Below are positions 25,268 to 35,741 of a stretch of DNA of 64,000 nt, piece by piece. The position numbers were made by a program, and so were the translations under genes. The first letter of the stretch is position 1. Each line of letters starts with the position of its first letter. Source of the DNA: Rhea pennata (taxonomy: Eukaryota > Chordata > Aves > Rheiformes > Rheidae); NCBI RefSeq assembly GCF_028389875.1, contig NC_084702.1, positions 42,035,053 through 42,099,052 on the forward strand, given 5' to 3'. Below the pieces are notes generated by a model. That model was not told the origin of the DNA. It was given only the letters and a program-made list of their open reading frames with translations, and searched no databases.

Positions 25268-28200
25268 GGCTTATTTTTAACATTATTGCAAGAATCACTA
25301 GCTAACAGGCTGTTCAGATCAGCTCCACTCATTGAGCTGCCTGTATGACAGAAAAACAAAGTTCTTTGTTTCCTTCGTACTCGTGACATATTTCTCTGGA
25401 AAAAACATTTTGTTCATCCTGGATTAGAGAGGGCCTTCTAACAGGGACTTACAATCAGTTGGATTTAGTGGATCATTTGACAGTTAGAGGTGAATAATAT
25501 TTGTGCATGTTGTCAGCAAGATATAAACACTTAAGAGCCAAGATTTCGCTGGCTGCTGTTCCAAGACAAGCTGGATCTCTCCAGGAGTTTTCTGGCCAGA
25601 TGAAATGCTATGCTAGTCTGACTGTGGAAACAATAGGGATGGTTAAGGGCAAAACACTTCAGCTGGCTTATTACGTAGAGAGAAATTTTGTGGGCCATAT
25701 CATTTTGGATGAGTTGGCAGCAAGTTTTAACAAAACCCTGTTTTTACTTAAATGTCAATGCAGCCGTGTAAATGCAGAATGCCCAGTCGGAGATAGTTCA
25801 AGACCTTGGTTTTCCAGAGAAGCTTCTTCTGGAAGTTCAACCTTCAACTGTTCTTCTAACAGCTGATTTACAAACCCGAATACCGATATTTTATTTAACT
25901 GATAGAGAATGAAAATCAGGTGGTTAGCAGTGAAATAATATCTTAGAAGTCAACTACAGAGGAAAAATAACTTCTGGATGTACCTGCAGAAAAGGATAGT
26001 TTTAAAGGGTTATAAAGCCTGTGTGTTTTGTGGGAGACAGAAGGTCCTGGTCTAGAGAGGCTGAATCTTTCTGTGAAGCTTTGTGTTTGTACAAAGGCTC
26101 AACTCCTGCCGTTTCTTGACATACATGGAGTGTTATCTATCTTTTACAGTTAAAAGTAGCACATTTGAAATAAAACAAGGTTTTAAACCTTGCTTACATT
26201 AGTAAGTACCTTCCTTTAAATCAAGGGGACTTGAGTGAAGGACACAAGTAGGTATTTGCAGTTTTGAGGCTAATGTCCTAGTAACACTGAGCACAATAAC
26301 CGTCTCAGAAAAACTGAGCAGTCTGAAGAGATTAATGGAAAAATACAATGTTCATGACCATCATATTTAGCACTGGTCTAGGAACAGATCGATCAATCAA
26401 TCAACGAATCATAGCACTTTTTAAATTAACATCCTATAGAAATACTAATGCAAGAAAACTAAAATTCGTTAGTGACATATGACATTGAATTGTACTACAG
26501 CAAACATTGAAATAAGCAGTGCAGCTAGCTTTCACAACTGCACAATAACTAAAAAAGGCTGGCTCAGAATAGCTAAAAAATGTATCATCAGACTACTTTG
26601 GTAATCATCCTGCACTGATATATGCAGTCTATTCACCAGAAAATAGTTTAATAATTCAGTATGAAGATGCTGCTTTTTGCCAAAAATTGTTAAACGCACA
26701 TATAGTCCTTCAGTTTCATCTTCATTCTCAAAAAGTTGTATAACCTGCTTTTGTTAAGCCATCATCCAAAAGGAAAGCAGATGCCCAAAAGAATAAAGCA
26801 TGCCAGGCACCATTAGATTTTTCAGACTTCTGTATGTGAATTCTCTGACATGTGTGGTTGTGGAAGTCTTTCTTATTCAATGCTTGTAGGAAGCAGAAAG
26901 CTCCTGATGAAACAGCAAATTAGAGAGAAAAAAAAGACTTCAGAATTATCTGTAACTATTTATTAGCTGCTATAAAACAGGGGGAAAGCAGGAAGCCTGA
27001 TCTTGGACTGGCCTTTTTATTGCCATATCTCAGGTTTTGATTCTAAGGAACTCTATTAATTTCAATTCTAAAGAGAGATGCTGTATCTCTGTAAAATCAA
27101 GCTAGCTCAACAGGCAAGGAGTAGCCTCAGCAGGATAAACTGTGTTTTAAAGTGCCTATTTAACAGAAAAGGCTTACTGAATGACCTTTTTTAGAGTTCT
27201 CTACATGCACAGGTTCAAATTATATATAAGTTTGAGACTATTAAATATATTAGTAAGGGCAGCCCGTTAGTCTTCTGTCTGAAAAGAGCACCAGCTGATT
27301 TGGAGGCATTCAAATTTAAGACAAATGTACTGGTCAGAATCAGTTTAATGAGGTGACAATGTGCCTGTTGTTCTCAGCCTTCCAACAGCTGGAGTTCTGG
27401 CTTTCATCCAGAAAAACATTTCAGCACTGTTCTAGACTGGAGCCAGCCTTCTAAGTGTCATATAGGAATTAGCCCACTAGATGCAAATAATTCTATACCC
27501 TTTGTTACAAAAGCAGAATTTGGTCCACTATGTTTGGTAAACCGTACTATTTTTTTCTTACCTTCAACACATTTGCAAGACATTGGGGTTAGACGTGCAC
27601 AGTTCCTTGTGTGAAAGCCACCTATGATACTCTTCTTTCTACTCTGTAACACTCCACAAAGGAACACTCTCAGCGATCATCCCAGTCCTAGCCACAGTTT
27701 AGCTAAAACTTAATGCCAGTAGGTAGGCTCATACTTTTGCATAAATTATTTCTAGGGTGAAATATCAATCACTTTAAGATAACAGTTAAACTTAATCAAG
27801 AGAAGCACAGCATCTTTCAGGATAAATTAGATTTACCGAGCATGATTTTCATGCTGGGAGATAGAGCTATTTTGGGGCTTTTAGCAGTGTCCAAGGACCC
27901 CACTTAGCACAATCATCAAAATTTCCCTGTGCAAGGTGCTGTATAACAACAGGAACAGATATTCTTCTACAACAATACTGCACGCTCCTCAGACGACAAG
28001 GCCCTGGTGTAATTTGGCAGTGGTTCAGAAGTGCCCACTGCGGATGTGCACGGATGTCAGGAGGAAGGAGCAAGATCAGTTTTTGCTCACACAGGTTCAT
28101 GTCCCAGCCACTGTTGGTATTGCTGTAGCTATGAAGGAATATAGCCCAGGAAATGTGTATGGAAGTGCTTACATGCCAGTTACCTGAGGTGCTTCACTGA

Positions 28201-29224
28201 TGCTTTGTTGCACAGCAGGGAGCACTAGGAGATAGGAAAGTGTCATGCTGATCACACAAATACTAGTTTGTAAGCCTTGAGAGCATCCAGTCAGCTTGTA
28301 CCTATAAAATGAATACTGAATATCAGAATCTAGAGTATCCAGAGCTGTACAGAAAACTTATCCTAGGCTTTATAATCCTTCCAGTCCATGAAAACATGAT
28401 ACAAATAAGGTTTACCAGTAGAGTTTTCTTCAAAAGTAATCATTTTCCAATGAAAACCAGTAACTTCAAAAAACAAAGTTTCACTTCCTCGAAAACTTAA
28501 AAAAATGACCCCCCCCCAAAAAAAAGGCAAAAACAGAAAACTAAGTAACGGACCACCAGGAAAGAGAGTCATTTTCAAAGGCCAGAAGACAGAGGACTTG
28601 GAAGAGTGCTGCAGGCCAAGGAAGAGTGGGGAGAGTAGCGTGGGAGCTGGTCAAATACACACTTTATTACCAGCGGAAAGGTAACAGACCAGAGTGCTAT
28701 GCTCTGCACTGTCTGAAATCCTTCACAGCTAGACACTTTTTGTTTTCAATTTCTGACGCCGTGGCAAACTCACAGCTGATGGCAACCTGTGGAGTGCTGA
28801 GATGAGGACAAAGGTCTTCACCACTCTTGCCCACCGCCCCTGAAGGCGCAGGACAGGCCCCAGCTGAATGGCCGAAGTCAGCAGGGGAGTCAGCGCAACG
28901 CCTTAACTGAAAAGCACCGATGTCGCCTGTTCTGGCAACGCTGAGTAAATCTTAATAACGTTATATTAGCACGACAAGTTGGAGAAACCGAGGCGTGGAG
29001 TAACCCCACTCCCGGGGACAGCGGTATGGAGTGCTACCAAGCAGTGTCGTAGTGACAGGCTGCCACAGAGGCACCGCCACGGCCTGCTGCCGCCTGGCCC
29101 CGACAGCACCGCACGCCGCGCTGCGCGGGCAGCCGCACCCGGCCCAGGCGCACCGCAACCGCCGTCCCCGTTCCGCCTCGCCGCCTCCAACGGCCGCGCT
29201 CGCGCCGGACCCCGCCCCTCTCCC

Positions 29225-29234
29225 ATCACTCCAC
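29225..29234 (+). promoter_or_regulatory. SRE-like site (SREBP binding)
   Basis: ATCACTCCAC differs at one base from the classical sterol regulatory element ATCACCCCAC. A GC box (29210-29218) lies 6 bases upstream and a CCAAT box (29244-29248) 9 bases downstream. These are the usual Sp1 and NF-Y co-factor sites for SREBP. STARD4 is an established SREBP-2 target in mammals, which makes this the best candidate site; binding is inferred. Confidence 0.5.
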
Positions 29235-29539
29235 TCCCTCCGCCCAATCACGCCGCTCGGCTCCTGCGCAGCAGCGAATGGGAAGGCGCCCTCCTTCCAC
29301 CCGCCAGTGACGACACGCCGGTGACGGGTCGAAAGTTCGCGTGATACGAGAAGGCGGCGAGCGTGGGCGGGGATGAGCCGGTAGGGCCGCGCCCTGCTGG
29401 CCCGCCCCGTCCGAGCTGCGCGCTCTGCCCAGCGCGTAGCGCCGCAAGCCACCGACAGCGGCTGCGCCGCCATTGGCTGCGCCGGAAAGCCGGCTGCGCC
29501 CTCATTGGCTGCCGGCATCAGCCGTTGGCTGCCGGCAGC

Positions 29540-29573
29540 GCCCCTGCCGCGGCGGGGGGCGGGAGGGCCGCAG
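29540..29573 (+). other. STARD4: End of probable non-coding exon 1 of STARD4 (5'UTR)
   Basis: A strong donor, CAG/GTGAGT, lies at 29573/29574 in the CpG island. It pairs naturally with the acceptor TTTTTTTAAG/ at 29930, which opens the exon holding the start codon. The resulting intron is 357 bases. The 5' end of this exon (transcription start) is not visible, so the start given is a placeholder. Confidence 0.55.
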
Positions 29574-29667
29574 GTGAGTGGCGGGGCGTGGGGCCCGCGG
29601 CCGCAGCGGCAGCGCGCGGCTCGTCGCGCGCTTCCAAGGGCCGCGGAACGCCAGGCGCGAGCGCCGC

Positions 29668-29701
29668 GGGGGCGGCCGTTGGGGGCGGCCGTTGGGGGCG
29701 C
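29668..29701. repeat. 13-bp GC-rich tandem repeat in STARD4 intron 1
   Basis: The unit GGGGGCGGCCGTT occurs twice in a row (29668-29680 and 29681-29693), followed by a partial third copy, inside the CpG island. Confidence 0.8.
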
Positions 29702-29947
29702 CGGCCCGCTGCCTGCACCCCCCGCGCCGCGCCGGCTGTCTGCCTACGGACGGGTCCTGCCGGCTGCCGCGCCCCGCCTGCGCCGCTCAGCCTGCTGCGC
29801 GGGTTTGTTTTGAGACTGGTAATTTCCACCTCCTCTGTTGGAAGTGAGTGGATGTCACCGGGTATAAATGAGTAATGCTGTTATTTAATTTAGTGTCCTG
29901 TTTTAATTTTTCTTTTTTTCTTTTTTTAAGCAAGAGAGGGGAAAAAA

Positions 29948-30052
29948 ATGGATCTCCTGCCAGATTCAGCACCCCTGGCCACAAAGCTGCAGAACACTCT
30001 GATTCAGTACCACAGCATCGGAGACAGCGAATGGCGGATTGCTAAGAAAACT
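29948..30052 (+). CDS. STARD4: STARD4 coding exon 1 (residues 1-35)
   Basis: The exon opens after the acceptor at 29930, with 17 bases of 5'UTR before the ATG. It encodes [18 protein letters not shown] through IAKKT, the N-terminal helix of the START fold. The donor is ACT/GTAAGT at 30053, phase 0. Confidence 0.95.
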
Positions 30053-33000
30053 GTAAGTGATCTAGGTGGAGTTTCTTGCCTGTGACACAATTTGATGTGT
30101 CAAGCAAGTGGTAGGTCACTTAGGGGAAAAAAATTATGCCGTGTAACACAAATGTCAAACATGTGGCAAATTCTTACAGGACTTTGAGGTAAGAGGCTCT
30201 GTGAAACAACCACTCTAGGATAGTACAGCTTTAGATAATAGAGAGTTTTTCCTCTCTTTGCGGACATACTCTGTCATTCTTCATACCAATTTTCAGCAAA
30301 GTGTCTTGCAATGGAGTCCCACCTGTGTTGGATTATGGACTTTCTTTGAAACAAAATTTGAAATACTGTTAGTGCTAGCAGTGTTACGAGCTGCTCACTT
30401 GAACTTTCTAACTATCAGTCACAAGCTTCAGGAAGGGTCTGGCAACCTCTGGAATCTTATTTGTCTGTAATGTCTGAATCCATCATGCTCCAGCCTCTCA
30501 TGTCCTGTTCTTAAAAACTGAGATCATCCTCAGTTCTTTCTCTCACATCTCTTCATATGTTTCAATTGCCTTCAAGCTACAGCACCGTATTAGAGACCCA
30601 CATTATCAGAAGTTTCTTCCTATCGAAGCAGAAGGCAATCTCTGCTTTCCCCAAGCAGTTTGTCATATCCTTTTTAGCTGCTTGACATTTGTGAGTCCCA
30701 CTCCATCAAGCTAAATAAACTTTCCAGATGCCTCAGTCCTAGGCATTTACTGGTCTAGTAAATTTGCGTCTTTACCCTTTTGTTACAATGCTTTTGGATA
30801 CCCTTTTGTTACAATGCTTTTGGAGAGCCTTGCGTTTGTGAGTACACATTGATAAGGCAGGGTCAAATTTTCCAAATGTAACTCAATTATTTCCAGAAGT
30901 AGCAAATTTCATTTCTTAAAAAGGAGGAATAGAGCACCCATGTCTTACTCTTGCAAAACACTTACCTCAGCATCAGACCTGGTATGGTAAGTCTCATACC
31001 ATTATTTTCCTTTCTGAAGTTACCTGAATCTCACTGTTCAGATGACCTTAATCCTCATACTTTACTCCTGTAAAATTCCCATAATAAATGAAAGTTGGAA
31101 TTTCTTCCTTCCTTCCTTCCTTTTTCGTATTCTGCCATGTAAAAGAAATTCAGAGCTTTAGCTCCCTACAAGGAAGATTGAGGGTGATTTTACTGAGGGG
31201 GAAGATGCCTTCTCCCTCAGTATGTTTAACAATTCAGGATGTAGTTCTTACATTTTTGTTCTTTAGGGTGTTTAGTCCTTAGTGTTTACATATTCATGAT
31301 ACCAAATAAAGAAAATCTTGGAGGGCACTTTTATAACACCTGAATACACAGGTTTTATATGAAGATTGCATTTTATAGTTAGATTAAAAACAAGAGATAC
31401 CCTTTATTTCCCGTGGCAAACTCTGAAATGAATAGACCAATGCTTGCAGGATGTTTCGAGTCTGGTATCTAGGAGAAAGGGATAACTTAAGCTTCCTTGT
31501 CAGCCACTGCCAGCACCTCCTAAATGCCTCCTCCTTGGTGCCTGCCATGACCTGCTTGGTCATGTGTTACAGAAGTGCAAACATAAGTTGTGTGGTCTTC
31601 TTGTCTGAGCAGTGTCCAGACAATGACTTTCGAGTCATCTTTTATTTGGAAGGCTTTGTGTAATAATGTGATTCCGTTATACTGTGTGGTTTCCTAGTAA
31701 AGTGGCTTAGCCTGCCAGGTGCTATTTTTGGAGAGGCTTCTATAATTTGATACTGAGAAAGTCACTTGAGTGATTTTTGAAAAGAATGAAAGATTATCAG
31801 TAAAAGATGCCTCTATTCTTAAGAAAAACATACAGAAGTGCTCAGATACTAGGTCAGTGAGTGCTTTGGGATATACCATAGTAAAGTCTTAGTTCTTTGG
31901 AAAAATGTGATGTTTCTGGACATCTTACTATTAAGTGTTTTTCACCGACAATTCTTCCATTCTTTTTCAGAAAGATGCTACTGTGTGGCGCAAACCATCA
32001 GAAGAATTCAGTGGATACCTGTAAGTTTGCTTTAAGACCAGATATGTATTTTTAAGATTTCACAAGTGTGCTTTATAGAATTTAGGATGTGAAAAGCTAG
32101 GTGGATCATCTGATGTAGCTCTTTGCTATGCAAAGGCCTGTACCATTTCATTTTGGTTTTATAATTCAATGCTTTAGTAACTAAAATAGAATACTATGCA
32201 ACATACCACAAAACTCCCATTGGCTTAAGTTTACAACATCATACTCTCAGACTTTTTAGAAAGATGATCTGTAAACCACAGAATCAAGTAATTTTGGAAA
32301 AGGTGTGTGCCATAAAGGCCCTTCCTTTGTAACTTTCTGTGATTGGTTCTATAGGTATCTGTAGGTTTAGATAGAGAAAGAGTAACTAGAAAATAGCAGG
32401 CTGAAGGAAGGAAAAATATTGTGAAAAGGTATATCTCAAGGACTGATGTGCTCTGGGGACTGCAAGGCCTTTTGAATCTGCAAGAACTGTTAAGCCCAGA
32501 CACCAAGTCTACTGAATCTGTACAGGGCCATCAGTGCACAGTGGCATCAACAACAGGTTGTGTAACTTAAACCACAGCCAAGAGGACAGTGGCTTCTATA
32601 CACAGATGGAAGACTGCAGGATTATATATACACCTGATGAAATAAAGGATCTTCTGGGGGACTTTCCAAACACCTGCCTAGAAGCCACCAGCATATTAAT
32701 ATGGTCTTCCACTTCTGAGCATGTGGCTGGGGTTGGCCTCACTATTTTTGCTCCAACCATGTGTGGTAGGAGTGAATGTGGGTGAATTATGTGAGTGAAT
32801 AAATGAATGTGTTTTCTGAAAATTACCTGTTATTAATAAATGACGGCTTAATGAATAAGAAATGTTTTGAAATAATGATACTGATTATTTTTCTCTCTTG
32901 AGGAACATGAGGCCAGGCAACTCAAATAAGCAAAAATCTAGTGTCTAATAACTTACACCAAATTATTTTCTATGGTATTCTAATAGGCCACCAAAGCATA

Positions 33001-35741
33001 ACTTACTTTCTTATTGTCTTGGTTTTACTGCTGCTGTTTCTACTTTCTGAAAATTCTTGTTCTTCACATATCCTTGCACTCTTTTCTGTTTGCTTTTAGT
33101 TTCAGTTTTCTCTGGAGGACTCCTTTGCTTCCCATCAGAGAGCAGCAAAATGACAAGTTGTTTTAGAAACAAACATTCCTCTGAGGACAGAATTTGCAAT
33201 TTGAGAAATACAGTTGAAGCTTAAGCAAAAGTTTGTCAGAATACCATTTATTACAGTGGAAAGGAATAGATACACCATTAGGTCTTTTTCCATACTGCCT
33301 CTCTGATAAAATTGTGTGCTGATTACAACCCAAGGTAGCAAGGTATTACAGTAAGTGTGCTGTTGCAAACTAGTAGAATGCTTGGAAAGAATTTCTCACT
33401 TTTAAATGTAAACTTGTGTTTTTCTAGCTACAAGGCTCAAGGAGTGGTGGAAGACGTTACAAACAGAATAGTGGATCATATTCGTCCTGGACCTTATAGG
33501 CTAGACTGGGACAGCTTGATGACTACAATGGACATCGTAGAAACATTTGAAGAGGTAAAGATTTGTTTAGATTCATAAGGAAAATGTGTATAGGTGCCTA
33601 TATGAATTCAGCAGTGCAGCAGAGCAGTTGTTCCAACAAACATGTTAGCCTAAGGAGTTAGATATTTCGTACATGTTTGTGTGATTTTTGTGCATACATG
33701 TTGTGGGTAAGCTCAGAGGGAGGGGATTGTCTTCACAGTTCTATTCTGAAGTCTGAAGTTTAGCTTTCCATCAATGCTGGAAACGAAGATACTACGGAAA
33801 ATAAGGAAATACAGAGTAAAACTAGGAAGGTCAGTCATGATTCTCTCAGATCTAGGAGCTCTGATACCCTCTGAAAAAAACCTACATTTTATATCCCAAA
33901 GACTTTTCATACAGCTTGCTTTCTTCTGTTCCACAACGTACATAATTGTAGGCGTTAAAATTCCACACATACTTCTTACAGAAACTACAGCCTCTCCCTA
34001 TTCCCAAAAGGCAGACTTCACTATGCGGCAGGGCTTTGTGCTGGGAGCCAGAATAGTTCATACTGAGGGGCAGGACTTGCAAAAGAAAGGTAGGTTTGAG
34101 GCTGATCATGCGCCAGCTGGTAGCTTTATTTTGGTTACCGGGGACATTCAGTACAGAATTTCAAAAGCCTGTGGGCTTCTGGCTTAAGCACCAATTAATC
34201 ATCTTTTGCTCTGGCTCTTAAGGAAGAATTATATGGCAATGGTTTCTTGCTAATTATTTACAAAACCAAATTTTTGTGATACAGTAATATTTACAGAAAC
34301 CCTAAATGTCTCTTAAGAATGCTTTTCTGAGGAGTTGTTTGCATTCTGTCTTGTTATCCACTTTGTGGATTATAAGTGCTTTACAGAGGCTCCTAGTACT
34401 GAGAGTGGCCTTCTGGGATTTATTCCTGGTCCTTTCAGACTTGCTAGGTATTAGGTAAGCTGCATAAAAGCCACAGGGCTTTTAGTTCCCGGTCCTTGAC
34501 TTACAGTTCTCTAGTTTTAGTCAGTGTGGTTTAAAGATGCCAGGTATTCTCAGCTCCTGCAGTTCTCAGGTGCACACTGCAAGTCATTACAAATTTCCAG
34601 CATTTAGGTTGGAAAATGATACCTTCATTCAGACCTCACTGGAGTTGTCTGCATGGTGTGTAGTGGCGGGCAGAGGCTACCAGCGGAGGAGGTGGCCTTT
34701 GTGGAAAAGAGTAGCTGCATACAAGCATAGATTTCCCTTTCGTTGTACTTAAATCTTATTGTTTTCTTATCCTCTTCATTGCGTCACTCGACAAGAACTG
34801 CTGTGTGATGCGCTATACCACTGCAGGCCAGCTCTGGAACATCATAGCACCAAGAGAGTTTGTTGATTTCTCTTACACTACAAGCTATGAAGATGGGCTT
34901 CTAACATGCGGTAGGGCACCGCTCAGCTCTGCTTATTTCTTATTTTGCAACAGCTGCTTGGCTTAAGATACGACTCTAGTTTAGTTTGATATGATATATG
35001 AGTCTAGTTTAGTTCTGTACTTCTTTTATTCTTAAATATTTAAAAAACTGTGTAAGATGATCTCCAAGAAGTATTTCAAAGGTATTTGAACGTCTTACAG
35101 ATTTAAACCAGTGTGCAAATACCAGGTTATCCATGGGCCATCCCTGTGTATTAAAGTACCATTTACATTAACTGTGGGACAGGAGTGGTAGAGACAAGTT
35201 GAGTGGTCTGCTCCAGCTCATACAGCAAATTGGATGAAACAACAACTTACTAGTAAATGAGAGGAATATCTTTCTAATGTCAGAATTTCTGATTATTATG
35301 TTCTGTTCATATGTGAGGGAGTTTGAATGAAGAACAGACATTCATGCGTGAAAGTACCTCCCAAAATTTGTGCATCTGTTGTAACCACTACTGAAATCCC
35401 CAAGCAGAAATTGTACTTTTTAAATATACTGTGCCTTTTCCCCCCCATCTGTCTCAAATTCATTTGCTTTAATTTTGTTTTGTTTTTTGTTTTCCTCAAT
35501 AGGTATAAGCCTAGACTATGGAGAAGCGAGACCTAATTTTGTCCGTGGATTCAATCACCCTTGTGGTTGGTTCTGTGTCCCACTTAAGGACTACCCTAGC
35601 CACAGTCTTTTAACAGGTTATATTCAGACTGAACTGCGAGGGATGCTACCACAATCTGCAGTGGACACTGCCATGGCTAGTACCCTGACTAATTTCTACT
35701 CTGACCTCAGAAAAGCACTGAAAACAGTCAAACTGACTTAG
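29948..35741 (+). CDS. STARD4: STARD4, StAR-related lipid transfer protein 4
   Basis: Five exons (29948-30052, 31971-32020, 33428-33554, 34796-34910, 35503-35741) join in phase to 211 residues ending in TAG. The product is a single START domain with no signal peptide or membrane segment. It is a small cytosolic carrier that moves cholesterol between membranes (plasma membrane, endocytic recycling compartment, ER) and aids cholesterol ester formation; this role is known for the mammalian protein. Recognition rests on strong similarity to human STARD4: TLIQYHSI near residue 18, VWRKPSEEF near 40, [16 protein letters not shown] near 70, [17 protein letters not shown] at 95, [14 protein letters not shown] in exon 5, and [14 protein letters not shown] near the end. 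The first ATG has A at -3 and G at +4. Residues 1-205 match the human length; KTVKLT is an extra C-terminal tail. Convergent with CAMK4. Confidence 0.97.
30773..30824. repeat. 26-bp perfect tandem duplication in STARD4 intron
   Basis: Copies at 30773-30798 and 30799-30824 are identical (each beginning TACCCTTTTG and ending TTTTGGA). They lie between coding exons 1 and 2. Confidence 0.95.
31103..31121. repeat. (TTCC)n short tetranucleotide run
   Basis: About four to five TTCC units inside the intron between STARD4 coding exons 1 and 2. Confidence 0.8.
31971..32020 (+). CDS. STARD4: STARD4 coding exon 2 (residues 36-52)
   Basis: A 50-base exon between acceptor TTCAG/AAAG and donor CCT/GTAAGT. 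It encodes [16 protein letters not shown] and the first two bases of a split leucine codon. It is too short to stand out as an open frame and was found by homology and phase. Confidence 0.95.
33428..33554 (+). CDS. STARD4: STARD4 coding exon 3 (residues 52-94)
   Basis: Acceptor TTTTTCTAG/ and donor GAG/GTAAAG. It completes the split leucine and then encodes [10 protein letters not shown] through ETFEE, including the DHIRPGP segment conserved in STARD4. It ends in phase 0. Confidence 0.95.
34796..34910 (+). CDS. STARD4: STARD4 coding exon 4 (residues 95-133)
   Basis: Encodes [18 protein letters not shown] through DGLLTC plus the first base of a glycine codon; donor GCG/GTAGGG. The acceptor reads GACAAG/ rather than the usual CAG or TAG and is a relatively weak match. 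The coding homology nevertheless fixes the junction. Confidence 0.93.
35503..35741 (+). CDS. STARD4: STARD4 last coding exon (residues 133-211)
   Basis: Acceptor TTTTCCTCAATAG/ is followed by GT, which completes the split glycine. It encodes [40 protein letters not shown], the C-terminal helix [14 protein letters not shown], and then KALKTVKLT and TAG. The C-terminal helix forms the lid of the START pocket in the family. Confidence 0.96.

Larger units (their letters stand above)
16151..28839. other. Intergenic DNA, no gene recognised
   Basis: Contains an ATT/ATTTT low-complexity block (16779-16865), a T19 tract (25249-25267), a short C9/A8 junction near 28509, and two open frames just over 120 codons (17200-17571 and 25501-25866, both +) with no family resemblance that I recognise. 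A weak CR1-like stretch may lie near 20585-20720. No RNA gene was seen. Confidence 0.5.
28840..29810. promoter_or_regulatory. CpG island, STARD4 promoter region
   Basis: This is the only long GC- and CpG-dense segment in the window and it directly precedes the first STARD4 coding exon. It holds several GC boxes (for example CCCCGCCCC at 29210-29218 and GGGCGGGG at 29365-29372), a forward CCAAT box (29244-29248), inverted CCAAT boxes (ATTGG at 29472-29476 and 29504-29508) and an SRE-like site (29225-29234). No TATA box is apparent, so dispersed initiation is likely. The long overlapping frames here on both strands (up to 185 codons) are explained by few stop codons in GC-rich DNA. Divergent transcription from the - strand is possible but not shown. 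Confidence 0.85.

Noticed and set aside
28961-29518. 185-codon - strand and 170-codon + strand open frames in the CpG island
   Set aside because: Ala/Arg/Gly/Pro-rich frames on several strands at once are expected in GC-rich DNA with few stops. They have no domain and overlap the STARD4 promoter and exon 1.
33774-34187. 137-codon + frame between STARD4 exons 3 and 4
   Set aside because: Lies wholly inside an intron, has no family resemblance, and splicing from exon 3 to exon 4 is fixed by homology.
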